From contig JANBVI010000064.1 of assembly GCA_024239075.1 (NCBI GenBank), positions 186,001-250,000 of the forward strand: a DNA stretch of 64,000 bases, written 5' to 3'. Source of the stretch: Fischerella sp. CENA71 (GTDB lineage Bacteria > Cyanobacteriota > Cyanobacteriia > Cyanobacteriales > Nostocaceae). Under the pieces are notes generated by a model, which worked only from the letters and a program-made list of their open reading frames with translations, made no database searches and was not told the origin of the DNA. Made by a program: the position numbers and the translations under genes. Numbering within the stretch: position 1 is the stretch's first letter; each line of letters starts with the position of its first letter. Shown in pieces: positions 17,783 through 26,780 of this stretch.

Positions 17783-18751
17783 TTATAGCATCTCAATTAT
17801 TGTGGCTTGTTGCGATAGTTTAGCTTCTCTTTGACCAAGAGTACGCGCTCTAGCTGTCAATATACCAATGGGAGTATTTAATAAATTTACAACCTGAGTT
17901 TTACCAGTTAAAGACTTGATACTTTCCTTTGGTAGTTCCTTGAATAACCAACGTGCTAGTCGATAGCTACATTCTTTGAGTGTTATGTCTCGCATTAACT
18001 CCACACCATACAATTCGTGCAAATACCGATTAGAACGTCCATAACGCCGCCATTGATTTTGTAATTCTTTCAGCGTGGTGCGATGACGGTGTTGTACTAC
18101 CGCTTTGTTTGCAAATTCTAAACGTCCAATATTTTCTTGTTGAATCCGCCAACAAATATCAGCATCACCACCAGTTGTTAGATATGGACGAAACAAACCT
18201 ACTTTCTCTAATGCTTGTTGTCGAATCGCCAAATTTGCAGTTTGGCCATAGGGACAAAACTTATGATTGAGAGTGTGCTTTTGCGATAAAGTCTGTTGAT
18301 TTTCAGCAAATTTTTCTAATAAGCTATTGCCAGCTAGTGCAGTTATTTCACCAGCGACAATTGCTACATCATTGTTAACAAAAGGTGCAACTAATAACTT
18401 TAGCCACTCTGGTTGGGGACGACAATCAGCATCAGTAAAAGCAATAATTTGACCATCAGCAGCGCGAATTCCTATGTTACGGGCTGCGTAGGAACTTTGA
18501 ATTTTATTTTCACTTAAAATACGAATCAATATCGGTGAAGTTTTAGCTATTTGTTGTAATAATTCAAAAGTGCGATCGCTACTATTATTATCTACTAGCA
18601 AATATTCCGCTAATTCTTTTGGGTAAGTTTGAGCAAATAAACAATCAATTAACTCCGGTAAATCCGTTTCACAGTTATAAATAGGAATAACCACCGATAC
18701 TGTTGGCAAAAAAGTATCAGTGGTCATTCGGTTGATTGATTGATCATTCAT
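17783..18751 (-). CDS. Family 2 glycosyltransferase
   Basis: A 322-residue GT-A fold transferase. The nucleotide-sugar-binding start VSVVIPIYNCETDLPELIDCL (18-38), VDNNSSDRT (53-61) and the metal-binding DAD (107-109, in AFTDADCRP) are clear. GGDADICWRI serves as the acceptor/ED-like motif. No membrane helices. Probably adds a sugar to an exopolysaccharide or lipid; the acceptor cannot be told. The 3' end lies beside heptad-type repeats (AAATTCCAAATCTC at about 17755-17780) related to those at 46.8 kb. Confidence 0.9.
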   Translation of the reverse strand: MNDQSINRMTTDTFLPTVSVVIPIYNCETDLPELIDCLFAQTYPKELAEYLLVDNNSSDRTFELLQQIAKTSPILIRILSENKIQSSYAARNIGIRAADGQIIAFTDADCRPQPEWLKLLVAPFVNNDVAIVAGEITALAGNSLLEKFAENQQTLSQKHTLNHKFCPYGQTANLAIRQQALEKVGLFRPYLTTGGDADICWRIQQENIGRLEFANKAVVQHRHRTTLKELQNQWRRYGRSNRYLHELYGVELMRDITLKECSYRLARWLFKELPKESIKSLTGKTQVVNLLNTPIGILTARARTLGQREAKLSQQATIIEML

Positions 18752-18892
18752 ATATTTAATCTCAAGTTTATGACTAAAAATTTATGGTAGTTATTTGTTG
18801 ATGGTTACTTGTTGATGCTTTTTGCAAACAACAAACAACAAACAACAACCAACTACCTAATTTTTAGTATTCCCAAATTCTAAACCTGAGTA

Positions 18893-20233
18893 CTAAAGCC
18901 GCAAATTATTAGCACCAAAGCTAGTTGGTTTTTGAGATGTTTGATTTGGCAAAGGTTGGGCAAACTGATTGTTTGAAAGAATTGCCAAAGCACGGTTATA
19001 CTGAGGATCTTTGTTAGTTCCCAACAAATCGGGGTTAGATGCGAGCTGACGCTGTTGTTCCTCTGTTAATTCCAGCTTAATGTCTGGTGTTATTCCCTTA
19101 TGGTTAATATCTGTTCCTTTGGGAGTGTAGTAATGAGCAATGGTAATTGCTACACCAGAGCCATCTGCAAGCTCATGTACTGATTGGACTAGGGCTTTAC
19201 CAAAGGTTTGACTACCAACGACTATTGCTCGTCTATTATCCTTAAGTGCGCCTGTGAGAATTTCACTCGCGCTGGCTGAGTTATTATCAACTAGTACCAC
19301 TAAAGGACGATTTGTGAGGGCTGTGTGATTGGCTTTGTTTTCTTCGCTGCCACCTCTACGGTCTACAGTGCGGACAATTGCACCATCATCCATCCACATT
19401 CGGGCTATTTCAATACTTGCCTGTAACAAGCCACCAGGATTACCCCGTAAATCTAGTACAAAGCCATCGACTTGTTTGGCATTCAAATCACGGATGGCCC
19501 GTTGCATCTGATCTGCGGCGTGGGCGCTGAATTCTCGTAAACGAATATAGCCAACTCGGCGACGGCCTTCTTGTTTGAGAGCATAACGTACTGTTGGAAC
19601 TTCAATCGTAGCTCGTGTCAGTTTGAGGTCAAAAGCACTACGCCCATCTCTTTCTAATCGCAAAGTGACCATTGTGCCAGCTTTACCACGAATCAGCTTG
19701 GAGGCATCTTCGATTTTCATCTGGCTGGTCAGCTTACCATCAATTGCCACAATCTGATCGCCTGCCTTGACTCCGGCTTTGAGTGCTGGTGAATTTTCTA
19801 AGGCTTCTACAACAACTAACCGCTTGCTGTTTTCGTTCACCTCCATCCGAATGCCGATTCCGGAAACTTCTCCAGATGTTTGGTTGGTCAAAGATTCAAA
19901 TTGTTTAGGGTCCATAAAGCGCGTGTATGGATCTCCCAGCTTTTGCAGCGCTTCGCGGATAGCGGTGTAAGCTTCTTCGCGAGAAGAATAGTTTCTGCTC
20001 AATAGGCTTTGTCTGATTGTTTGCCAGTTTTGGCGATTAAAAGAACCATCCACATATTCGCGATTTACCAGTTGCCATACTTGATCAACTACCTGTTTAG
20101 GGCTATCTTGTAGTGCTGCACGAACAGAACGACTCCAACCTGGCCCAAATGCAGATACTGTAGCTGTGGTGGCGATCGCTCCTCCAATTAAAGCTACTTG
20201 CAGTGGCGAGTAACGTTTTGCAGATTGTTTCAT
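18893..20233 (-). CDS. ctpB: Carboxyl-terminal processing protease (S41 family), CtpB-like
   Basis: A 446-residue secreted or lumen-side serine protease when started at the ATG at 20233. The longer frame to 20275 lacks a good site. It has an N-terminal hydrophobic signal/anchor (about 12-30 of the shorter form), a PDZ domain (about 110-200: GIGIRMEVNENSKRLVVVEALENSPALKAGVKAGDQIVAIDG) and the S41 catalytic core. The nucleophile serine is in NNSASASEIL (about 317-326) and the general-base Lys is in FGKALVQ (about Lys346). Cyanobacteria carry CtpA for D1 maturation and CtpB/CtpC paralogues; assignment to CtpB is by resemblance only. Confidence 0.9.
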   Translation of the reverse strand: MKQSAKRYSPLQVALIGGAIATTATVSAFGPGWSRSVRAALQDSPKQVVDQVWQLVNREYVDGSFNRQNWQTIRQSLLSRNYSSREEAYTAIREALQKLGDPYTRFMDPKQFESLTNQTSGEVSGIGIRMEVNENSKRLVVVEALENSPALKAGVKAGDQIVAIDGKLTSQMKIEDASKLIRGKAGTMVTLRLERDGRSAFDLKLTRATIEVPTVRYALKQEGRRRVGYIRLREFSAHAADQMQRAIRDLNAKQVDGFVLDLRGNPGGLLQASIEIARMWMDDGAIVRTVDRRGGSEENKANHTALTNRPLVVLVDNNSASASEILTGALKDNRRAIVVGSQTFGKALVQSVHELADGSGVAITIAHYYTPKGTDINHKGITPDIKLELTEEQQRQLASNPDLLGTNKDPQYNRALAILSNNQFAQPLPNQTSQKPTSFGANNLRL

Positions 20234-20544
20234 GTATATTAAGCTGGAATAATTGTGTGGTTGACAGTTTAGCAATCAGAAGCTTTGTAGAAAGTTATAA
20301 ATTTTTCTGCCCGGCTATACTCCCTTCATTCTGTTTTCCTTTAAATTGTCTTGAAAATACCGTAATACTTATCAAGGACTTTCTCTCGCACTAGTCAACT
20401 TGCTCAGTCAGCTTACTGCATTCTTATGACGCTTTCATCAGTGTCATAATTGCACTCATTATTACCTAAAATTTGGTTATTCCTGGATGCATTAATTTTA
20501 ATGATTAAAAAATATAGGTAATTTAAATTTTATATAAAGTTGCT
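20234..20544. other. Intergenic region between divergent ctpB and ydcF-like genes
   Basis: 311 bp. It includes an inverted repeat TATGAC/GTCATA (20425-20430 and 20443-20448) that could be an operator shared by the divergent promoters, and an AT-rich stretch before 20545. No gene seen. Confidence 0.4.
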
Positions 20545-21237
20545 ATGAACCATAAAGTTACAAAGTTTAATAATATTCCTCGTATAAATACCTTACTAAA
20601 AAGGTGGAAAATTTTACGAAAAATTAAAATTGGCTTGGGTGTTTTCCTTTGCATTTGGCTGGTGTTTACTACTATAACTTTAGTTTCCGCATCCTCCAAG
20701 CCAGTAGACGCTTTTTTTGTACTTGGTGGTAGTATCCGTCGAGAAATTTTTGTTGCCAAGTTGATCAAACAACATCCGCAAATCAAGACTTTAATTTCTC
20801 GTGGTTCCCCTGATCCCTGTATTTGGCTAATTTTTCAAAGGGAATTGGCTCTAATGAGCAACGTTTGGTTGGAGAAGTGCGCTGATTCGACTTTCAGTAA
20901 TTTCTACTATGGTATTCCGATTTTACACCGTTGGCATGTGCATAAAGTCATGTTAATCACCTCTCCTACACACTTACCACGGGCAAAATGGCTAGCACAG
21001 ATCATGTTAGGGGCGCATGGCATTTGGGTAGAGACAGAAGCTGTACAAGAACAAGGTATTCCCGGTAATCGTGAATCTTGGCCGAAAACCGGACTAGATG
21101 TTACCCGTAGCTTATTTTGGGCAGGATTAAGCCAGATTATTCAGCCAGAATGCTCCCAAGTGACAAACTTGACAGACGTAGACATGAAATCTTGGCAGCA
21201 TCGCAGTTTTAAATGTGAACGCCAGGGGAATTTATAG
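20545..21237 (+). CDS. YdcF/SanA-family (DUF218) membrane-anchored protein
   Basis: A 230-residue protein with a basic N-terminus and one membrane helix (about residues 32-52), then a DUF218 domain: AFFVLGGSIRREIFVAKLI (the nucleotide-like GG motif), TLISRGSPDP, SNVWLEKCADSTFSNFYYG and VMLITSPTHLPRAKWLAQIM. The family includes SanA and ElyC, which influence envelope integrity. The catalytic role is unknown. It is single, followed by G-rich repeat DNA and the convergent recJ gene. Confidence 0.88.
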   Translation: MNHKVTKFNNIPRINTLLKRWKILRKIKIGLGVFLCIWLVFTTITLVSASSKPVDAFFVLGGSIRREIFVAKLIKQHPQIKTLISRGSPDPCIWLIFQRELALMSNVWLEKCADSTFSNFYYGIPILHRWHVHKVMLITSPTHLPRAKWLAQIMLGAHGIWVETEAVQEQGIPGNRESWPKTGLDVTRSLFWAGLSQIIQPECSQVTNLTDVDMKSWQHRSFKCERQGNL

Positions 21238-21365
21238 TGGGAAAGAGGGAAGACGGACACGGAGACATGGGGACGCGGGGACACGGAGACACGGGAGACA
21301 AGGGAGATGAGAAGAATAACTAATGACAAATGACCAATGACAATTGACAATTGACAATTGACCAA
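21238..21365. repeat. Heptad-like GGGGACACGGAGACA repeats plus TGACAAATGAC repeat
   Basis: Between convergent ydcF-like and recJ genes. The first half (about 21240-21310) is a run of (G)GGACACGGAGACA-type units. The second half (about 21322-21362) is a run of AATGACAAATGACCAATGACAATTGAC-type units. The first family also lies inside recJ and cobN and beside lipA/gpsA; the second is also directly before the gpsA start and near 38700. Confidence 0.85.
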
Positions 21366-23825
21366 CTAAATTGTTTGAATTGCGATCGCTTGAATAGTTG
21401 AGATCGGAACTTCGGTGAAATATTGACGCTGAAATTGTTCTTCGCGAACAGCATCTAAAAACTTGGCAATTGCAGCCTCTGTCAGTGTGGATTTAGTGTT
21501 TGAATGTTGGCTGATTTGCAAATAACGATCTTGTGTTTGAATGGAAAAACCTAAATATCTCAATGCTTTAAAACCCATGTGTAAACTTTGATTACCTATG
21601 CCGAGTTTTTGCAAAAGTTGAACACGGGTGACTAGTTGATTGGTGCGACTGAGATATTTGGCAATTCCTACCAATGTCAGCCAGATTTGTTCTGGAGGTT
21701 GAGGTTCTGCTTTAGACCATGCGATCGCCAGTGGTTGCTGATTGTGAAGCGATCGCCTCAACCATGCTCGTAAATCATCCCAGCTAGTAGGACATTCTTT
21801 AATCAAGAGTGGAGATGTAGTTGATGTACTCGGTGTGGTTGCAGTAGTGAGATTGCGCCAGTCTAATATTTGTATAGAGTGCTGAGTTACTCTTGCAGAT
21901 TGTTCATTAGAACGCACGGCAATTAAACGAATCTCGTAACGTTTTTTGAAAGTATTGTAATCTAACTCTACAATGCAATCACAGCGTCCTGGTGGTAATT
22001 CATCTTTATAGTGTCCCCACCACACACCAGGGAAAGGATTTTTGGTAGACTCATCCCGAAGATCAAACTCGGTTTTAATATACTGTATCTTTTTACCCTG
22101 GGAATCTTGCTGATTGCGATGCCAACCATTTTCAAACCAGCAATTTTGAATCAGCAACTTTGGCACAGGATTACCCATTCCACAGGGTTCCAAAAGTTTT
22201 AATTCTAAAAATAATTCTTTCCCCAAATCTCCTACTGTCACCACTAAATCCGCCTGTAGTGTTGGCGTTAAAGTTGCACCACCCAAATTTTGCCGTAATT
22301 GTTGATTAATTGCTTGTGTAAATAAAGGAATATTTTCCACCGGTAAACTCAACCCCGCCGCATAAGGATGTCCACCAAAACGATGTAAAAGATGGGCTTG
22401 ATTTTTGACCAGTTGGTATAAATCGACAGAATTAACTGAACGCGCAGAACCACGGGCTAGGGATTGGAGATGGGGAGAAGACGCAAACATAGAAGACGCG
22501 GAGAAAGAAAGACGCGGGGACGCGGAGAAATTGTTAATAATATCTCCGTGTCCCCGTGTCCCCATCTCCGTGTCCCCATCTCCGTGTCCCCGCGTCCCCG
22601 CGTCTCCTTGTCCCTCTACTCCTTCTGTACTTAACAGAATAGTCGGTCGTCCTGTCTCCTGTGCTACTTGTCCTGCTACTAATCCCAGGACGCCAACAGC
22701 CCATTGAGGATCGTCTAAAACAATGACGCTGGTGGTGGACAAGTCCATTTGGTTAATCTTGTGGTTGACTTGTTGGGTAACCTCTTTTTGTAAAGACTTG
22801 CGACGGGAGTTGGCTAATTCTGTGGCTTCTGCTAACTGATGAACACGTGCTTGATCGCGACTAGTCAATAATTCTACGCAGAAACTAGCATCACCTTGAA
22901 TCCGACTTACAGCATTGATGCGGGGGCCAAGTCCAAAAGAAATATCTGTGGGGCGATCGCCACTTTTCTGACACAATTCTAACAATCGTCCCACCCCTGG
23001 ACGTCGCCGTTGTGCAGGTGGTAGTTTAAAATCTGCTTGTAGTCGCCCAATTCCCAACTGAGCCAAGTAGCGACAATCTCCGCTCAATTGCACTAAGTCC
23101 GCAATTAATCCTACTGCGACTAAATCCAATAAATCTTCTAGTGGTTGTTGCGGAATATTTGGCAATTTTTGAAACAACGCTTCCACTAACTTGTAAGCAA
23201 CAGCCACTCCTGAAAGATGAAACAATTTATGGTCACTAGGCAAATACTGAGGGTTAATAATGGCTGTTACTGGTGGACGTTCTGCTGGTAGAGTGTGATG
23301 ATCTGTAACAATCACATCAATACCTAGCTGTTTTGCATAAGTAATTTCATCAATACTTGTACTACCAGTATCGCAAGTTACGATTAATTTACATCCCTGA
23401 TTTGCTAACTTATCTATGCCCTGATAGTTGAGTCCGTGGGATTCTATTAACCGATTTGGAATGTAGTAAACTAACTGCGAATTTTGGATAAAAAATTGCC
23501 CCAAACCATCCCATAACACGGCTGTGGAGGTAATACCGTCAGCATCGAAGTCTCCCCAAATGGCAACTTTCTCACCAGTTTCCCATGCCTGTTGCAAGCG
23601 TTCCACTGCTAGATGCATTTCTTGCCCAAACTCAAAGGGACTTGCAGGTAAGTAATTTTTAGGATTAACAAAAGTGGCTATTTGTGGTACACCTCGTATA
23701 CCACGTTGCCATAATAACTGTGCTGCAAACTGTCCGCTTGATGTGGGCGTATACTGCTTGACAGCTTGTAGAAACCACTCTGCCAATTGTTCAGTTGATG
23801 CTAAAATCCACTGTTGTTCAGGCAT
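21366..23825 (-). CDS. recJ: Single-stranded-DNA-specific exonuclease RecJ, with in-frame repeat insertion
   Basis: An 819-residue RecJ. Motifs of the DHH phosphoesterase core are present: GDFDADGITS (91-100), CDTG (151-154), TDHHTLP (174-180), NPQ (191-193) and the DHHA1 loop HRFGGHPYAAG (481-491). RecJ degrades 5' ends of single strands in recombination and repair. Residues about 401-457 (GVEGQGDAGTRGHGDGD... to SLARGSA) are not RecJ sequence: they are translated from heptad-type repeats (see the separate feature at 22455-22625). Reading resumes in frame at ARGSARSVNSVDLYQLV. A C-terminal domain of 270 residues, as in cyanobacterial RecJ, follows. The start MPEQQW is supported by conserved N-terminal sequence. 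Confidence 0.93.
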   Translation of the reverse strand: MPEQQWILASTEQLAEWFLQAVKQYTPTSSGQFAAQLLWQRGIRGVPQIATFVNPKNYLPASPFEFGQEMHLAVERLQQAWETGEKVAIWGDFDADGITSTAVLWDGLGQFFIQNSQLVYYIPNRLIESHGLNYQGIDKLANQGCKLIVTCDTGSTSIDEITYAKQLGIDVIVTDHHTLPAERPPVTAIINPQYLPSDHKLFHLSGVAVAYKLVEALFQKLPNIPQQPLEDLLDLVAVGLIADLVQLSGDCRYLAQLGIGRLQADFKLPPAQRRRPGVGRLLELCQKSGDRPTDISFGLGPRINAVSRIQGDASFCVELLTSRDQARVHQLAEATELANSRRKSLQKEVTQQVNHKINQMDLSTTSVIVLDDPQWAVGVLGLVAGQVAQETGRPTILLSTEGVEGQGDAGTRGHGDGDTEMGTRGHGDIINNFSASPRLSFSASSMFASSPHLQSLARGSARSVNSVDLYQLVKNQAHLLHRFGGHPYAAGLSLPVENIPLFTQAINQQLRQNLGGATLTPTLQADLVVTVGDLGKELFLELKLLEPCGMGNPVPKLLIQNCWFENGWHRNQQDSQGKKIQYIKTEFDLRDESTKNPFPGVWWGHYKDELPPGRCDCIVELDYNTFKKRYEIRLIAVRSNEQSARVTQHSIQILDWRNLTTATTPSTSTTSPLLIKECPTSWDDLRAWLRRSLHNQQPLAIAWSKAEPQPPEQIWLTLVGIAKYLSRTNQLVTRVQLLQKLGIGNQSLHMGFKALRYLGFSIQTQDRYLQISQHSNTKSTLTEAAIAKFLDAVREEQFQRQYFTEVPISTIQAIAIQTI
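22455..22625. repeat. In-frame heptad-repeat insertion within recJ
   Basis: About 57 codons of repeat DNA inside the recJ gene. It contains a near-perfect inverted repeat: GGGGACGCGGAGA (22516-22528) and TCTCCGTGTCCCC (22543-22555), arms of 13 bp with one G-T mismatch and a 14-nt loop. Tandem TCTCCGTGTCCCC-type units follow to about 22615. The insert is a multiple of three and keeps the frame open. Related arrays occur at 21240-21310, 43070-43147, 44003-44134 and 35840-35940. Confidence 0.88.
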
Positions 23826-23948
23826 ATTCAGGCATATATATAATAATAATAATAAAAATTTTTTGTGATTTTACTTGGTGTCTTTGTGTCTTAGTGGTAA
23901 TTTAAGAGAAGTATTTGAACCACAAAGACACGAAGACACAAAACACAT

Positions 23949-24608
23949 TTAAGTTATAGAGTCTTCTTGCTGTTGAGATTCACTAATGAGGCTATTCAGG
24001 ACAACTTCATTAGTAATACCTTCAGTTTTACGAGTGCGGATAGGACGCATTCGCTTGTAACCTGCTCTTTCCGCTTTTTGTCGTTCATAATCTATTAGCC
24101 TGCCATAATGTTCGTGCTTGCTTAAATTCATCGACAAAAAAACATGCTGGCGGATATTTCCAAAACCTTTACGACTGAAAAATTTTATTGCTGGTACATT
24201 TTCTGGATCTGTGTCTGCTAACATAAATCGCGCCCCATCTTCAATCATACGGGCAATGACGCTATCAACGAGTTTGTCACCGACACCACGTCGCTGAAAC
24301 TTTGGGCTGACTCCTAACCAAAGAATATATCCGTAAGTCCAGGATGCTTTGGTGATAATGGTTCCTAAAACAAATCCTGCGATTTGGTCGTCAATTTCTG
24401 CAACTAAACAGTATTCTGGATCTGTATTATAAAGTCCAATTACCTCCCATTCATCCCAACATCGATATAAATAGGGATACAAATCACTGGTAAATAGTTC
24501 TTCTCCTAAATGATAAACAGGGGCGATATCATCTATTTCTAATTCGCGGACGTAAACCGCATCAAATTCTGCTGGATGCATAAAATCATATTGTTGATTG
24601 TTGGTCAA
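23949..24608 (-). CDS. GNAT-family N-acetyltransferase
   Basis: A 219-residue protein. The GNAT fold is shown by VRELEIDDIAPVYHLGEELF at the N-terminus, the acetyl-CoA loop motif QRRGVGDKLVDSVIARM, and AIKFFSRKGF before a hydrophobic strand. The substrate is unknown. A basic C-terminal tail RIRTRKTEGITNEVV is extra. The spacing to recJ is about 120 bp on the same strand, so co-transcription is possible but not shown. Confidence 0.85.
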   Translation of the reverse strand: MTNNQQYDFMHPAEFDAVYVRELEIDDIAPVYHLGEELFTSDLYPYLYRCWDEWEVIGLYNTDPEYCLVAEIDDQIAGFVLGTIITKASWTYGYILWLGVSPKFQRRGVGDKLVDSVIARMIEDGARFMLADTDPENVPAIKFFSRKGFGNIRQHVFLSMNLSKHEHYGRLIDYERQKAERAGYKRMRPIRTRKTEGITNEVVLNSLISESQQQEDSIT

Positions 24609-24617
24609 TAGTCATTA

Positions 24618-24645
24618 GTAGAGACACGATTAATTGCGTCTGTAC
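24618..24645. repeat. Degenerate copy of GTAGAGACGCG palindromic repeat
   Basis: GTAGAGACACGAT...GCGTCTGTAC resembles the perfect palindrome at 36942-36971, with a few substitutions. It is a member of a REP-like family common in cyanobacterial intergenic DNA, here just upstream of the GNAT gene start. Confidence 0.6.
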
Positions 24646-24753
24646 AATAGTCATTCTTCTCATCTTCCCTATCTTCCCATCTCCCTTGTTCTTTGTTATC
24701 TTTTGCTTTTCTCCTTTTCTAAGAACTATTTAAATATTTATCTTAGAAATCTC

Positions 24754-25584
24754 TTATAGAGACACTTCTTGAATACTAGAGATATTCATGAGGTTAGTAT
24801 CCAAATTTTGAGTCTGAGAGTATTCCTCTGATATTTGTGAACCCTGAGCATAAGTGCGATCGCATCTCTTGGCAAATTGACAATATTCACAAGTTTTACT
24901 ACCTTCGGAAACCTGTGGAAAATCTTTTTTTTGTTGATAATTTTCCAGCCATAGGCTTAATTTAGTTAATAATTGTTTGAGCTTTTTGGCAGTTTTTTCG
25001 TGTTGGATATCATTGTAGCTAAATTTAATACTTTGTGGTTTACCTTCAGATTGAACAAACCAGTATGTCATAGAAATATTTTCTGGTAGATAATCGCTAG
25101 TTTCTGCTAATACGTACAAATAAAGGCGTGTCTGCCAATTTTGTTCGAGTTTGCATTTATTAGGAAGTTTGGGATAAGTTTTCCAGTCAAAAATTTGTGC
25201 TTGCTGATTATCTGCAATTAGTAAATCGTAAACAACAGTTAGTAAATAATTTTGAACTTGTAAGGTTCGGTAATGTTCGCTTTCGCGAAAAGTTTGACTA
25301 TTAGTAATAGGCGTTAAGATGTCTGGTGCCGCGTTTGCAAAACCTGTCATCCAACTTTGTAGTTGTGTATCTGTCTCCAAAAAACCATCAATAGGTAATC
25401 CTATCTCCCGCTGTTGCATTAGCAGGTGAAACCGACTCCCTAAAGTTTGGTGTTCTTCCCGCTCTGGCTCGGTGGGAGAATAGAGTTGTTCTAAATAGGT
25501 ATGTTGAAACTGACGTGGACAACGTTCTAGCAGGTTAAGTTGTCCTTGGGAAAGTCGCAAAAGTTGAGTTTGAGTGGATAGCAT
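24754..25584 (-). CDS. PD-(D/E)XK nuclease-family protein with a probable Fe-S cluster
   Basis: A 276-residue protein of the RecB/Cas4/AddB nuclease superfamily. Visible motifs are GxxxH (G49 to H53, GSRFH), Asp120 (VVYDLLI), D133-W-K135 (IFDWKTYP), and Q151-x-x-L-Y (QTRLYLYV). Cysteines C22, C232, C235 and C241 (CEYCQFAKRC) fit the [4Fe-4S] staple seen in AddB, Cas4 and Dna2. The length is like Cas4-type single-domain enzymes, but no CRISPR array or cas genes are present. It may be a repair nuclease. It is divergent from the amidase gene at 25806. Confidence 0.8.
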   Translation of the reverse strand: MLSTQTQLLRLSQGQLNLLERCPRQFQHTYLEQLYSPTEPEREEHQTLGSRFHLLMQQREIGLPIDGFLETDTQLQSWMTGFANAAPDILTPITNSQTFRESEHYRTLQVQNYLLTVVYDLLIADNQQAQIFDWKTYPKLPNKCKLEQNWQTRLYLYVLAETSDYLPENISMTYWFVQSEGKPQSIKFSYNDIQHEKTAKKLKQLLTKLSLWLENYQQKKDFPQVSEGSKTCEYCQFAKRCDRTYAQGSQISEEYSQTQNLDTNLMNISSIQEVSL

Positions 25585-25628
25585 TCTTTTAGATTAGCCT
25601 TGATTGCAAAAGGTGCGATCGCTGTAAG

Positions 25629-25720
25629 GCGGGTGCTACCCTTCGGGAAGCCCGCGTAGCGACTCCCAAGGAGTATCGCCCCTGGCGCTACGCTTCGCGC
25701 AATCGCTTCATCTCATACGA
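25629..25720. repeat. GC-rich dispersed repeat (GCTACGC family)
   Basis: Between divergent genes. A hairpin GCGGG...CCCGC (25629-25655) encloses CCC-TTC-GGG, followed by GTAGCGACTCCCAAGGAG and GGCGCTACGCTTCGCGC. Much GC-richer than surroundings. Fragments of the same style occur near 47945. Confidence 0.6.
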
Positions 25721-25805
25721 AATTTAAATAATCCTTAAGTTAAATATGATACAATTGTGTTAAGTAAAAAATACTTAAGATAAGCAAAAAACTGGGAATT
25801 TAAAA

Positions 25806-26573
25806 ATGAAGTTTGGTATTGACATGGGACATAACTGTCCTCCAGATACGGGTGCAGTCGGAATTCAAAAAGAAGATAATTTAACCAAAGCGGTTGGTAC
25901 ATTTTTGATGCAAAAGTTAGCAGCCGCAGGTCATAGTGTGATTAATTGTACTCCTACAACAGCCGCAACTGTGGGAGAATCACTGAGAAAACGGGTCGAT
26001 AAAGCTAATAGCAATAATGTAGATGTCTTTGTGTCAATACATTTTAATGCCTTTAATGGGCAAGCGAACGGTACAGAGGTTTTTGCTATTAGTAACATAT
26101 CCAAAGCTATTGCTCAGTCTGTTCTAAACCAAATTGTCAAGCTCGGATTTAAAAATAAGGGAGTCAAAAGCACTCCCTTTTTTGTCATTAAAAATACCTC
26201 CATGCCAGCTATTTTAGTGGAGTGTTGTTTTTGTGATTCCAAAGTAGATATGGATCGCTTCAATGCGGAAAAAATGGCTGAAGCCATCAAAGATGGATTA
26301 ATTGGAGAATCAGACGCAGATGAACCAAAACCTGTTGAGGGGAAAAAATATCTTCTGAAAATAACACAAAAAACAGTATTGAAACCTTCTACAGAACAAT
26401 CATCTGAAATACCAAAAGAAGCTCTGGTAGACATTGAGCCTGGAGAATATCCGATTTTAGATTTCAGATACGAAGAAAAACACTATTGGGTAAAGTGGGT
26501 TGATAAAAGTAAAGCAAATCGAGATGGGCATTTCATTTTCGATGCATATGCAAAGGTTATAGAACAAGATTAA
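25806..26573 (+). CDS. N-acetylmuramoyl-L-alanine amidase (Amidase_3)
   Basis: A 255-residue enzyme with an N-terminal zinc amidase domain (1-170). The metal ligands are His9 (DMGHN), Glu23 (QKEDN) and His79 (SIHFNAF), and Glu139 (LVECCFCD) is the catalytic acid. It cleaves the lactyl-peptide bond of peptidoglycan. The C-terminal 75 residues (KYLLKITQKTVLKPSTEQSSE... HYWVKWVDKSKANRDGHFIF) look like an SH3-like or wall-binding domain. There is no signal peptide, unlike AmiC autolysins, so it resembles endolysins or enzymes exported by another route. It is paired with a peptidoglycan-binding protein 207 bp downstream. Confidence 0.9.
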   Translation: MKFGIDMGHNCPPDTGAVGIQKEDNLTKAVGTFLMQKLAAAGHSVINCTPTTAATVGESLRKRVDKANSNNVDVFVSIHFNAFNGQANGTEVFAISNISKAIAQSVLNQIVKLGFKNKGVKSTPFFVIKNTSMPAILVECCFCDSKVDMDRFNAEKMAEAIKDGLIGESDADEPKPVEGKKYLLKITQKTVLKPSTEQSSEIPKEALVDIEPGEYPILDFRYEEKHYWVKWVDKSKANRDGHFIFDAYAKVIEQD

Positions 26574-26780
26574 TGTTATTGAATTTGCTAATTAATTAGT
26601 TTAAATTAGGTTGTTTCATAACTCAGCCAAGCTGCTCAGGATAAGTTATTCATTGACTGATCCGTTATTTTATTCTGCAAACAATTTAAATTTATGCGAA
26701 TGCGTAATTCCTAAAACAAGCGTTGTTTTATTTAAGTAACTAGAACTTAATTTTAGTTTTTGACCAGGGGATGAAATATT

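Noticed and set aside
24754-25584. Cas4
   Set aside because: The motifs fit the wider PD-(D/E)XK Fe-S nuclease family, but no CRISPR or cas genes are nearby.
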